The notes beneath the pieces are model-generated. The model was given only the letters and a program-made list of their open reading frames with translations, had not been told where the DNA came from and made no database searches. Made by a program: the position numbers and the translations under genes. Positions 46,394-54,359 of a stretch of DNA of 64,000 nt are shown piece by piece. Location of the stretch: contig NZ_WVID01000012.1 in assembly GCF_010091925.1 (NCBI RefSeq), forward strand, positions 1 to 64,000, in the 5' to 3' direction. The first letter of the stretch is position 1. The number at the start of each line of letters is the position of its first letter. Origin of the DNA: Nostoc sp. B(2019) (GTDB lineage Bacteria > Cyanobacteriota > Cyanobacteriia > Cyanobacteriales > Nostocaceae).

Positions 46394-46519
46394 AGTTTGT
46401 TTAGGCGTGGTGAAAGTGTCAAGTGTGGTAAATGCGTAATCTGCATACACTATGACATGGGCTAAATTAAAATCAATAACAAGACCACTTTTGACACTTA
46501 GCAGGAAACCAAGCTATCT

Positions 46520-46777
46520 ATGGAACTACAATTACTGATCAGCACTCTGGCTACTTTCATTCAGATTTATACTGTTTTACTAATTATTCGGGTTTTATTG
46601 ACCTGGTTCCCCACTATCAACTGGTACAACCAACCATTTACCACTCTGAGCCAGATAACCGATCCCTATCTAAATCTGTTCCGCTCAATTATTCCTCCAT
46701 TAGGTGGCATGGATTTTTCACCGATGTTAGCTATTATACTGCTTCAAATAGTCGGTGGTGGTTTGCAAGCTGTCTAA
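46520..46777 (+). CDS. YggT family membrane protein
   Basis: An 85-residue protein with two helices and the YggT pattern: LLIIRVLLTWFPTINWYNQP, then FRSIIPPLGGMDFSPMLAIILL. In cyanobacteria and chloroplasts the family (Ylmg/Ycf19) is linked to thylakoid or division-related membrane processes. No ftsZ or proC gene is adjacent here. Confidence 0.88.
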   Translation: MELQLLISTLATFIQIYTVLLIIRVLLTWFPTINWYNQPFTTLSQITDPYLNLFRSIIPPLGGMDFSPMLAIILLQIVGGGLQAV

Positions 46778-46860
46778 ACAACACAAAATTTGCAGTTTGC
46801 TGCAATTTAACTTTTTTAGCAGAAGTCTCACGCCTACCTGAAAGGAGGCGTCGTGACGCC

Positions 46861-46895
46861 AGTCGCCTGCGACGGGAAACCCGTCTACAGCGCTG
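46861..46895. repeat. GC-rich dispersed repeat, copy 2
   Basis: 35 bp nearly identical to 42127-42161 (three or so substitutions), and preceded by GGCGTCGTGACGCC, itself a palindrome. A perfect hairpin with 10-bp arms lies just downstream (46924-46933 with 46952-46961, GTCCTAGATT/AATCTAGGAC). Confidence 0.7.
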
Positions 46896-47094
46896 GCTTA
46901 TGAATGCACGTAAGTTAACGACAGTCCTAGATTAGATGTGCGTAGCACGAGAATCTAGGACATGGAGGAAACGAGCAATTTCTAAGTTTTTTCTTCTGGC
47001 GTTTCTTGAGCTTCAAACAAATAGATGGTAAAATTCTAAATGTAGGTGTAATCCAAATAAATGCAGAAATGCAGCCTACAAAAGAAAAATCAAT

Positions 47095-47210
47095 ATTTCT
47101 AACAAAGTCCGTGGGGCGCACGGCTATTCATTGCTCAGTCAATGTCTTCAAAGAAGAGTCGCTGAGAAGCCCACACTCACCCGAAGAAAAGTGTGTGGAG
47201 TACGTCACGT
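47095..47210 (+). mobile_element. Possible IS200/IS605-type right-end relic (tnpB tail)
   Basis: The segment reads SVGRTAIHCS ... KEESLRSPHS in one frame, like the C-terminal tails of cyanobacterial TnpB proteins, and then GAAGCCCACACTC with a loop and GTGTGTGGAGTACGTCAC, the arrangement commonly found at the right end of such elements. The CACACT/AGTGTG arms are at 47172-47177 and 47190-47195. The upstream transposase is missing, so this is at best a fragment. The assignment rests on remembered sequence style, not on a search. Confidence 0.4.
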
Positions 47211-47221
47211 AAAACATTCTT

Positions 47222-47248
47222 AAGTCTGGGCTAGTTCAGTCCAGACTT
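47222..47248 (-). terminator. Hairpin downstream of the gene at 47267
   Basis: Arms AAGTCTGG (47222-47229) and CCAGACTT (47241-47248), 8 bp, loop of 11. It lies 19 bp after the minus-strand gene stop. The T-rich stretch is on the plus side, so it may act in both directions. Confidence 0.5.
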
Positions 47249-47266
47249 ATTTATTTAACTTGTTTA

Positions 47267-47776
47267 TTAACGCCGGACTTGTCCGCTAAACCCAGCGGCT
47301 TTAAACTGCTTCAGCTTTAAAGGTAACGGCTGATTCGCAGGCACAGAAATTCTCAATTCAAAATCGCTAGTACCTGGTGGCACTTCGGCAATGGAACCCA
47401 GGCGAGTGCGGTTTTGCATCACCGAGTCATTGTTGGCATCATAGATGCGTCCAAAAATGTCTGCGTCGTAGACTGTTTTATTAGTGCCATTTTCCGCTTT
47501 GCCAATGACAATAAAGCAATTGGCAGATGCAGAACCGCTACTAATAACTGCCCCTTGTGCTAGTTCTGGTGGACACTCTTTATAAGAAATATCAGATAGT
47601 TTAATCTGTGTCAGCGCTGTAGCTGGGGGAGTAATCACCCACGATAAAAACGTGATCAGGCAAGAAATAAAGACGACTTTTATTAGTCCTGAGTACTGAT
47701 TCCTGAGTTGTGAGTAGTTCGATCTAACCAAAGCTAGGGAATTCAATAAGGATACTATGCTGTTTTTCTTTTCCAT
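47267..47776 (-). CDS. Exported hypothetical protein
   Basis: A 169-residue protein. A hydrophobic segment (about 31-48, VVFISCLITFLSWVITPP) is preceded by an unusually long polar stretch. The mature part has two Cys (KECPPEL and SANCFIV) that could form a disulfide, and an FxLYD-like pattern NGTNKTVYDADIFGRIYD ... PPGTSDFELRISV, typical of small beta-sandwich domains. No function known. Confidence 0.6.
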   Translation of the reverse strand: MEKKNSIVSLLNSLALVRSNYSQLRNQYSGLIKVVFISCLITFLSWVITPPATALTQIKLSDISYKECPPELAQGAVISSGSASANCFIVIGKAENGTNKTVYDADIFGRIYDANNDSVMQNRTRLGSIAEVPPGTSDFELRISVPANQPLPLKLKQFKAAGFSGQVRR

Positions 47777-48040
47777 ATCTCAAAATAGTGGCAACTAAAA
47801 GTAACTAAACTTTTTACAGAGGAAAGCACTGCAACTAACTCAGCACGAGCGTGAGAATTCTAAGGTGCTGACGCGGACACGGCTTAGATGCGCTATTCTA
47901 TGGTCTATATCACCAAAGGTGCATCGCGATCGCAACTGTTTTTAACCTCAGCTTACCTGAATTTCACTACTAGAAGATTGGAGACTTTAATTTAACCTTT
48001 GTAATAATTAGGTAAACAAACCCTCAATTGTTATTAACTT

Positions 48041-48652
48041 ATGACTCCAGATGAGATTGAAACAGTCTTGCAAGCAGCCTTTAATAGTTGTGATGCAGTA
48101 GGCTGTCCTCTCACTGATACGCAGAAACAGATATTACTGCAAGTAGTCGAGCAAATTCAGGGAAATTCTAAATATGGGGCGTCAGATATTGCTAATCCCT
48201 TAGACGAACTTAACCCAGAGGAATTAGAAGCATTTTTACAGTTTGTTAAGGACGAAGAACTACGCAACCGCACTTGGAAAGTGCAATTACTCAACGACTG
48301 GTTAATGGAAAATGACTCTGGAACAGTACAATTTATCCGCCAGCGCTATGGTTTGCAGTGGCTAAATCGTGTTGAGTCATACCATTTTGATAAGTATTCT
48401 TATTTTGAGGATGCATTGAAGCTGAGACTAGGCGATCGCATTGAAGTTTCAAATGCGTTATGGGAATGGGTGCAAGAGGATGGCCCCTGTAAGCGTGAAT
48501 GGTTTCCCTGTATGGTGATTCAAGTTGAGGAGATTAGCAATGGTGATGATTTCTCTACTAATTGCGTAGTCCGCTTCTACAACGGCGCTGAGTACGAAAT
48601 TCAAGGAATCTACGAATGGAATCGCTACAATTGGCGCTGGCCTCAGAAGTAG
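48041..48652 (+). CDS. Conserved hypothetical cyanobacterial protein
   Basis: A 203-residue soluble protein. The N-terminal half is helical (DEIETVLQAAFNSCDAVGCP; LNPEELEAFLQFVKDEEL), and the C-terminal half has aromatic-rich beta elements (LWEWVQEDGPCKREWFPCMV; FYNGAEYEIQGIYEWNRYN). Its strong Trp content and the WPQK end are distinctive. No known domain is recognised. Confidence 0.65.
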   Translation: MTPDEIETVLQAAFNSCDAVGCPLTDTQKQILLQVVEQIQGNSKYGASDIANPLDELNPEELEAFLQFVKDEELRNRTWKVQLLNDWLMENDSGTVQFIRQRYGLQWLNRVESYHFDKYSYFEDALKLRLGDRIEVSNALWEWVQEDGPCKREWFPCMVIQVEEISNGDDFSTNCVVRFYNGAEYEIQGIYEWNRYNWRWPQK

Positions 48653-48749
48653 ATACCGTGTACACACAAGTTGATGTTCTGTAGATTTGTGTAAGAAGTT
48701 GGGGGAAAGGGGAAAGGGGGAAAGGGATTGAAAAATCGTTTACCTTAAA

Positions 48750-49001
48750 AGTAAGTCAAATGTGATTTTGAGTAAGTAAAAGCTAATTTTGCTTGCGGAA
48801 AACACCAAAATGAGTAAGTCAAATGTGATTTTGAGTAAGTAAAAGCTGATTTTGCTTGCGGAAAACACCAAAATGAGTAAGCCAAATGCCATTTTGAGTA
48901 AGTTTTATGCCAAAATGCTTGCGGAAAACACCAAAATGAGTAAGTCAAATGCCATTTTGAGTAAGCAAACAGGCATTTTGAGTAAGCAATATGCCTTTTT
49001 A
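48750..49001. repeat. 21-bp minisatellite with 63-bp higher-order unit
   Basis: Twelve 21-bp units in a row. They group into 63-bp higher-order copies starting at 48750, 48813 and 48876, with a variant last part. Each 63-bp copy holds AGTAAGTCAAATGTGATTTTG-like, AGTAAGTAAAAGC-type and CTTGCGGAAAACACC-type 21-mers. The plus strand reads as heptapeptides MSKSNAI, LSKxxxx and MLAENTK, interrupted by TAA in early copies; the minus strand is also open. It is noncoding or a decayed coding repeat. Confidence 0.9.
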
Positions 49002-49086
49002 CTTATTAAATATGAATTTAACAGGACTTACGTAAAATATAACGATGCATGAATTACCGCTACGAACTAACCACAGAGGACGCAGC

Positions 49087-49184
49087 GAAAAGTCGGAGCG
49101 CCGGAAGCCGGCGATCTGTTAGCGCAGCGTTAGCGTTAGCGAAGCGGTAGAGAGGAACGAGCGTCCGCAGGAGCGTCACTTTTC
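49087..49184. repeat. Element bounded by GAAAAGT/ACTTTTC, copy B
   Basis: 98 bp inside a larger repeat whose flanks read ACAGAGGACGCAGC and CAAGACAGAGAACACGG. The interior has CGCCGGAAGCCGGCG and a run of GCGTTAGCGTTAGCG, different from copies A and C. Confidence 0.6.
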
Positions 49185-49317
49185 AAGACAGAGAACACGG
49201 AGGAATGAGAGTCGGAGAGGTTTTTTGCGTCAGTCCTTGATTTTCATAGGAGGTCTTGTGTCCACCTTGTTACGCTAAAGTTGCAAATGAGCGTGCATCT
49301 ACCAGGAGGAAAGAGTC

Positions 49318-50325
49318 GTGAAAGCAGTCTTAATGACGGCAGCTGGCAGTCCTGAAGTTTTGCAATTACAGGAAGTACCAAGCCCTGCTGTTCCTGTAGG
49401 GAATACTGAACTTTTAGTACGCTTGGTGGCGGCTGGAATTAACCCCATTGATACTAAACTTCGTAGCAGAGGCACTTTCTACCCCGATCAAATGCCTGCA
49501 ATTTTAGGATGTGATGGTGCGGGTGTTGTTGAAGCAGTAGGGGCTGGTGTCCAGCGTTTTCGCCCAGGAAATGAAGTATATTTTTGCTTGGGCGGCTTAG
49601 GCGCACACCAAGGTAATTATGCCGAATATACCGTTGTCGATGAGCGGTTTGTGGCGCGGAAACCTGGTTCAATCTCCTTTGCAGAAGCCGCAGCAGCACC
49701 TTTGGTGTTAATCACTGCTTGGGAAGCTTTGTATGAACGGGGACGATTGGAGCCTGGGGAACGGGTTTTGATTCATGCGGGTGCTGGTGGTGTTGGTCAT
49801 GTAGCAATTCAATTGGCTAAACTTAAAGGTGCTAGTGTAGCTACTACCGTGAGTTCTGAGGAAAAGGCTAATTTCGTCAAACAACTCGGTGCTGACCATG
49901 TAATTTTTTACAAACAAACGGACTTTGTGCAAGCGGCTTTAGATTGGACTAATGGCGAAGGCGTAGACTTGGCTTTTGACACTGTTGGCGGTGAAACTTT
50001 TCATAAAACTTTCCCAGCGGTGCGCGTGTATGGCGATATTGTGACGATTCTCGAACCAGATGCCAATACTATTTGGAAAAATGCCAGAATCCGTAATCTC
50101 CGCATTGGTTTAGAATTAATGCTGACACCAGCGTTGCTGGGATTAGAAGAGAGCCTTCAGCACCACGCAGAAATTCTCGAACAGTCTGCTAGCTGGATTG
50201 ATCAGGGTAAGTTAAAAATCCACGTTAGTCACAAGTTTCCTCTAAAAGAAGCGGCGAAAGCGCACCAATTACTTGAAACTGGGTCTATCACAGGTAAAAT
50301 TGTTCTGCTGATTAGTGATGAATGA
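49318..50325 (+). CDS. Zinc-independent quinone oxidoreductase (MDR family)
   Basis: A 335-residue protein. A strong ribosome-binding site (AGGAGG) lies 9 bases before GTG. The N-terminal GroES-like fold (AGINPIDTKLRSRG; GCDGAGVVEAVGAGV) lacks the zinc ligands of alcohol dehydrogenases. The Rossmann motif is HAGAGGVGHVAIQLAKLKGA (NADPH). It reduces quinones or enones with NADPH. No operon partner; repeats lie upstream. Confidence 0.9.
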   Translation: MKAVLMTAAGSPEVLQLQEVPSPAVPVGNTELLVRLVAAGINPIDTKLRSRGTFYPDQMPAILGCDGAGVVEAVGAGVQRFRPGNEVYFCLGGLGAHQGNYAEYTVVDERFVARKPGSISFAEAAAAPLVLITAWEALYERGRLEPGERVLIHAGAGGVGHVAIQLAKLKGASVATTVSSEEKANFVKQLGADHVIFYKQTDFVQAALDWTNGEGVDLAFDTVGGETFHKTFPAVRVYGDIVTILEPDANTIWKNARIRNLRIGLELMLTPALLGLEESLQHHAEILEQSASWIDQGKLKIHVSHKFPLKEAAKAHQLLETGSITGKIVLLISDE

Positions 50326-50334
50326 TCGAGCAAT

Positions 50335-52641
50335 TTGCATAAGTTATTTTTTAAACGCAGAGGAACGCTAAGGAAGCGCAGCGAAAAGTTCCTCGAAGCC
50401 GGGTTTCCCGGCGTAGGAAACTTTTCAAGACAGAGGAACGCAAAGAAAACCCTCTGTGTACTTTTGCGTTTAACCTCTGCGTGGCTCTGCGTTTTATTAA
50501 TTCTCCTTCTACCTCTACCAGCTTGGGCAGCACAGGTACAACTAGAACGCACACCCTTAACTCTGGAATTATTGCAAGAGCGGCTACGTACACCGATGCT
50601 TCGTGAAGGCAGTTTGACGGTGGATTTGCGGCAAATGGTGATCGATTTGCGTCCAGAAAATGGCAGCTTTCGTGATGCTTTTTACCTTATGCTGCGAAAA
50701 GAATTGGGTGCAAAACCTTTGGGTTTAGACCTCAGCTATTCTTTAATTCAAGGGGATTTTGTGGGTAGCGATTTGGGTTTAAGAACACCCCTCTATGCTC
50801 AAGCGATTGCCCCTATTTTCACTGCAACTGAACAGGAAGAACTGGAACGCTTGCGCTTTGTATGCTTGCAGTCACTTGCGATGTCTACGACGGGCTACGC
50901 CTACGCTTTACCCAATTCTAAAGATTGTCGATCGCTTTTGGGAACTCAGTTAACTCCAGCCAGTGAAATCACCGTTTTTCGTGGGGCTTTAACATTGGTG
51001 CAAACTCGCTTCAATGGAGAAGTGAAGTTTCTCAATACATTCTTTCTTCAGTCTGTGGATGCCCAAAATGCCACCTTTCTCCAACCCACTAACTGGATTG
51101 AAACCAGATTCAGCCGTCCTGTTAGCTTTATCAGTGCTAACTTCCGACAACCAAGCAATTTTCAAAGTAGTGTTTTTTTTGACAAAGCTAATTTTAAACA
51201 AACCCAATTTCAGGAAACCGCTGATTTTCAAGGCAGTATATTTGTAAATACTGCTAACTTTAATCAAGCAAGTTTTAAACAATTGGCTAAATTTAGTAGT
51301 GGGCAGTGGCAAAATAATGCAGATTTTTCTGATGTGCGCTTTTCTAATCAAGCGCAGTTTACGAAAGCTAGTTTCAATCAGTTGCTACTAACAGAAGCAA
51401 CTTTTGAGCAAGCTGTGAGCTTTCGGGAAGCGGAGTTTAATCAACCTGTAAATCTGCGTGGTGCTAGCATTCTCAACCAAGCAGACTTTAGTGATGCGAA
51501 GTTTGCCACGGTAGCTTTTTTAAGTGTACCTGGTTTAACTTTTAACTCTAATCAAGCGAAAATTTTAGGCAATCCTGGTCAGATTGGTAAGATGTTTTCC
51601 ATACCTACTTTGCAAGGTAATCAAAGCGTTTTGCGTAATTTGGGGCAAAATTTCCGTCAGCAGCAGCAAGTAACTGATGCAAATCAACTGGAATACACAA
51701 AACAACAGCTGCGATTAACACAGTTAAGCCGCAGTTTGACGGCTACAAATATTAATAGTGCAACTCTTGCAAGTTTGATTAATCTGGGTTTTTCTAAAAC
51801 TCAAGCAGAAGCGATCGCCTACCGCCGTCGGATAAAATCGTTTCGCAACCGCAGCGAGTTACTAACTTTAGCAGATATTGATTTAGAGAAATACATGCAA
51901 CTGAGTGATCGCTTAGTTGTTAGTGAACCCCTTTCCCCAGGTGCGTGGTTACTGCAAGCTTGGAGTTGGTTGGCATTAAGTGTATTGTTGCTGTTGAGTG
52001 GCTATGGTACAGATTTTTGGTTAGTTTTTGGTGTGGGGGGATTAGCGATCGCCTATTTTGGCTTGCTATTTTGGCTAGTAGATCGCTACCGCCGCTTGCA
52101 TCCTGTACCAATTATTCCTACATACTATGAAACTACTTCGATGTTGATTAGTTTTAGCTTGTTAACACTATTTAGTTTATTAGCTATATTTCGTAATGCT
52201 GAACAACCTTGGCTGACACTAGGTTGTCTTTTAATTATCATCATCCCTATCCCAATAACTTTATTATTCAAACTTTATCAACAAGGTCGTTATCACGACT
52301 TAATGAATGTTTCTTACTTTACAGAAGATGGAACATTTCGACAGTTACGATTATTAATTGGACGCTTACCAGTTATTCCTAGAAATGAGACTTTCCGCGA
52401 ACGATATATGTCCTTATTGTGGAATCGTCGTTGGAATTGGCTCAACTACTATGATTTTAGCCTCAACAACCTATTGAGATTAGGTTTTAACGACATTCGC
52501 CTACGAGACGAACACCTACCTGGTATTATCTCTGCACTTGCTTGGTATCAGTGGAGTTTGGGTGTCATTTACATTACCCTAGTTTTGTGGACTCTTTCTC
52601 GCACAATTCCTGGCTTAAATCTGCTGATTTATCTAAAGTAA
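50335..52641 (+). CDS. Membrane pentapeptide-repeat protein with HhH domain
   Basis: About 768 residues from a TTG start, or about 725 from TTG 50464. The N-terminus is a signal/anchor (RLTSAWLCVLLILLLPLPAWA) encoded by a dispersed repeat. Then come degenerate pentapeptide-like repeats (about 210-400, NFxQxxF and ADFSxAxF units). A helix-hairpin-helix block follows at about 465-525 (INSATLASLINLGFSKTQAE; YRRRIKSFRNRSELLTL), then about four transmembrane helices and a hydrophobic end. Function unknown. The start is uncertain because the first 50 or so codons overlap the repeat element. Confidence 0.7.
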   Translation: MHKLFFKRRGTLRKRSEKFLEAGFPGVGNFSRQRNAKKTLCVLLRLTSAWLCVLLILLLPLPAWAAQVQLERTPLTLELLQERLRTPMLREGSLTVDLRQMVIDLRPENGSFRDAFYLMLRKELGAKPLGLDLSYSLIQGDFVGSDLGLRTPLYAQAIAPIFTATEQEELERLRFVCLQSLAMSTTGYAYALPNSKDCRSLLGTQLTPASEITVFRGALTLVQTRFNGEVKFLNTFFLQSVDAQNATFLQPTNWIETRFSRPVSFISANFRQPSNFQSSVFFDKANFKQTQFQETADFQGSIFVNTANFNQASFKQLAKFSSGQWQNNADFSDVRFSNQAQFTKASFNQLLLTEATFEQAVSFREAEFNQPVNLRGASILNQADFSDAKFATVAFLSVPGLTFNSNQAKILGNPGQIGKMFSIPTLQGNQSVLRNLGQNFRQQQQVTDANQLEYTKQQLRLTQLSRSLTATNINSATLASLINLGFSKTQAEAIAYRRRIKSFRNRSELLTLADIDLEKYMQLSDRLVVSEPLSPGAWLLQAWSWLALSVLLLLSGYGTDFWLVFGVGGLAIAYFGLLFWLVDRYRRLHPVPIIPTYYETTSMLISFSLLTLFSLLAIFRNAEQPWLTLGCLLIIIIPIPITLLFKLYQQGRYHDLMNVSYFTEDGTFRQLRLLIGRLPVIPRNETFRERYMSLLWNRRWNWLNYYDFSLNNLLRLGFNDIRLRDEHLPGIISALAWYQWSLGVIYITLVLWTLSRTIPGLNLLIYLK
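50383..50426. repeat. Element bounded by GAAAAGT/ACTTTTC, copy C
   Basis: 44 bp that form an almost perfect hairpin, GAAAAGTTCC ... GGAAACTTTTC, around GAAGCCGGGTTTCCCGGC. It sits in the larger repeat CGCAGAGGAACGC ... CAGAGGAACGCAAAG and overlaps the beginning of the pentapeptide/HhH gene. Confidence 0.7.
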
Positions 52642-52653
52642 GTTTGATTAGAT

Positions 52654-53373
52654 TTACTTTGGTGCTTGGGGGTTTGGTGTCGGACAAGTTTTATTAACGT
52701 AATCACATTGATAAATGTGAGATTCTTGCCAACTCAGGGGAATTTCTAGTAAATCTCGTGTACCTGTCATACCTTGCCCGATAAATAATAACAAGGCAAT
52801 GCAATTTAAAATTGTATGGACATTGCGCCAGCGATGAGACTTATCTTGATAGATATCTTGAACAATTGCTAATGAAAAAATCATCAACAGCGCTGCGCTA
52901 ATGCCAATATAATAATGTGACCAATACCACTCATTTGTACGGCGAAATACTCCATCCTGGCAGCCCAAAATTACTAAGCCTGCACCTGTTAAAGTTGCAA
53001 AAACTGCTCGCCATACTTTCTGATTTGCTCGATAAAGTAATACCAAACAAGTAATAGTTGCAGCAAACATCAATAAGATAAAAACAACTTGGAAAGGTAC
53101 TTTACTCCACAATTGATTATTCAGAATATTTTTGCCAATTGGATAAGCTAAACCTAGTAAAGTTAATCCCACAACTGCACCTGTTAGCCATTTTCCTAAA
53201 TCTCTATGTTCTGAACCAACTATTGGGGGAATTTTGCTCTTATTTCCAGCTAAGTTTTGCAAGCGGCGTTGGCGTGTTTGCCAAGCGAAATTAACCACCA
53301 TCCCAATAAGTGGAAACACAAAAATAACTGCGATCGCTGGATGTATAAGCCCTAAAAAATCTGTTAATTGCAT
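52654..53373 (-). CDS. DUF4079 family membrane protein
   Basis: About 239 residues with six or seven hydrophobic segments. The start MQLTDFLGLIHPAIAVIFVF, the HRDLGKWLTGAVVGLTLLGL block and the WYWSHYYIGISAAL helix are typical of the DUF4079 family of cyanobacteria. His residues in HPA, SEHRDLGKW and WSHYY may bind heme, as in related cytochrome b-561-like proteins, but this is inferred. A longer start (53382) adds three residues. Confidence 0.75.
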   Translation of the reverse strand: MQLTDFLGLIHPAIAVIFVFPLIGMVVNFAWQTRQRRLQNLAGNKSKIPPIVGSEHRDLGKWLTGAVVGLTLLGLAYPIGKNILNNQLWSKVPFQVVFILLMFAATITCLVLLYRANQKVWRAVFATLTGAGLVILGCQDGVFRRTNEWYWSHYYIGISAALLMIFSLAIVQDIYQDKSHRWRNVHTILNCIALLLFIGQGMTGTRDLLEIPLSWQESHIYQCDYVNKTCPTPNPQAPK

Positions 53374-53428
53374 ACAACCCAAATTTAGAAATTTCTTACT
53401 TTTTATTAGCTATTACCTGTTAATAAAA

Positions 53429-53881
53429 CTACTTAGGCAAAGATGCATAACCAAAAGTAGCATTAAATTGACGACACCATACCGCTACTGAGCGAAAATC
53501 TGTCAGCTTGACATTTTCAGGCAAAGCATAGCGTTGAGAACCACGTGTCTTTTGTAAGCGGCTAATGCTCACATAATCTTTCTCTTTAATACCATATACT
53601 GGTGGTGCGTCAGAACGATGCAGAATTACAAATAAGTCTGGGCCATTATCAGTTTTGAAACTTTGATCAAACTCAAGGTAGCGTTTTCCTTGTTCGGTAA
53701 CAATGCTAATTTTTCCTGTAGTTGGGTGTTCCCCAGCTTTAAAGATTCCAGTTCCTACCGCTGCACTAGCTAAGGTTGTTGTAGATTGTGCCTGAATATT
53801 GGGTAGATTTAAATCCTCTTTTGTACAGCTTACAGTTATAACGGCAACGATCCCAATAATGGCTATATGCTGAAACTTCAT
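53429..53881 (-). CDS. DM13-domain lipoprotein
   Basis: A 150-residue protein. The signal ends in a lipobox-like VITVSC (Cys about 19). The rest is a DM13 domain: GTGIFKAGEHPTTGKISIV, LEFDQSFKTDNGPDLFVILH, and a Cys near the end (VAVWCRQFNATFGYASL). DM13 domains are thought to act in electron transfer or redox with a conserved Cys. It is next to the DUF4079 gene on the same strand, with a 55-bp gap; they may work together. Confidence 0.85.
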   Translation of the reverse strand: MKFQHIAIIGIVAVITVSCTKEDLNLPNIQAQSTTTLASAAVGTGIFKAGEHPTTGKISIVTEQGKRYLEFDQSFKTDNGPDLFVILHRSDAPPVYGIKEKDYVSISRLQKTRGSQRYALPENVKLTDFRSVAVWCRQFNATFGYASLPK

Positions 53882-54359
53882 AGCTTTGGTGTCCTTAAAT
53901 TCATCTCTAAGGATAATTTAAAGCCTCGTGCTATCACCAAAATTAATTTAACCTGAGAATTGGTTGAGAATAAACCGCGAAATGAATAATTGATTTTAGA
54001 ATACTGGAAAGTCACTTCTTAATACCATGACAAATGTAATGGTTTAGATATGACGTTTATTTAAATGTGAGCAGCTACTCTTATTTGTTTAAATTTTTAG
54101 TAAGTTAGTTCAGCTATTTGCTAAATTTTTTTTGTGTATTACTTTTAATTATCGTTATTTTTGGCTGATTTCTCAAAAGTAAACAGCCCACTATTTTACA
54201 AAAGATTATGACTTACGCAAACAGCAAGCTTATGTATTAAAAATTACAAAACTTGCTTTTTTAGCATATAAAATATTATAGTTAATTTTTCGTAACATTT
54301 TTTCAAAAATTACGTCACAATAATCAGACAAAATTCTTGGTTTTTCAGGAGAGTTTTAG
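53882..54359. other. Intergenic region upstream of the cellulose synthase gene
   Basis: About 480 bp, AT-rich. A CAGGAGAG ribosome-binding site lies just before GTG 54360. No gene seen. Confidence 0.4.

Noticed and set aside
47006-47212. 68-residue plus-strand CDS reading
   Set aside because: Only the last part resembles a TnpB tail; an independent gene is not supported. It is listed as a possible mobile relic instead.
48750-49001. CRISPR array
   Set aside because: The repeat has no unique spacers; all units are copies of the same 21-mers, so it is a minisatellite.
48745-49052. Open frames on both strands of the 21-bp minisatellite
   Set aside because: The repeat length is a multiple of three, so open frames follow automatically; no homology or ribosome-binding site. 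Kept as a repeat, not a CDS.
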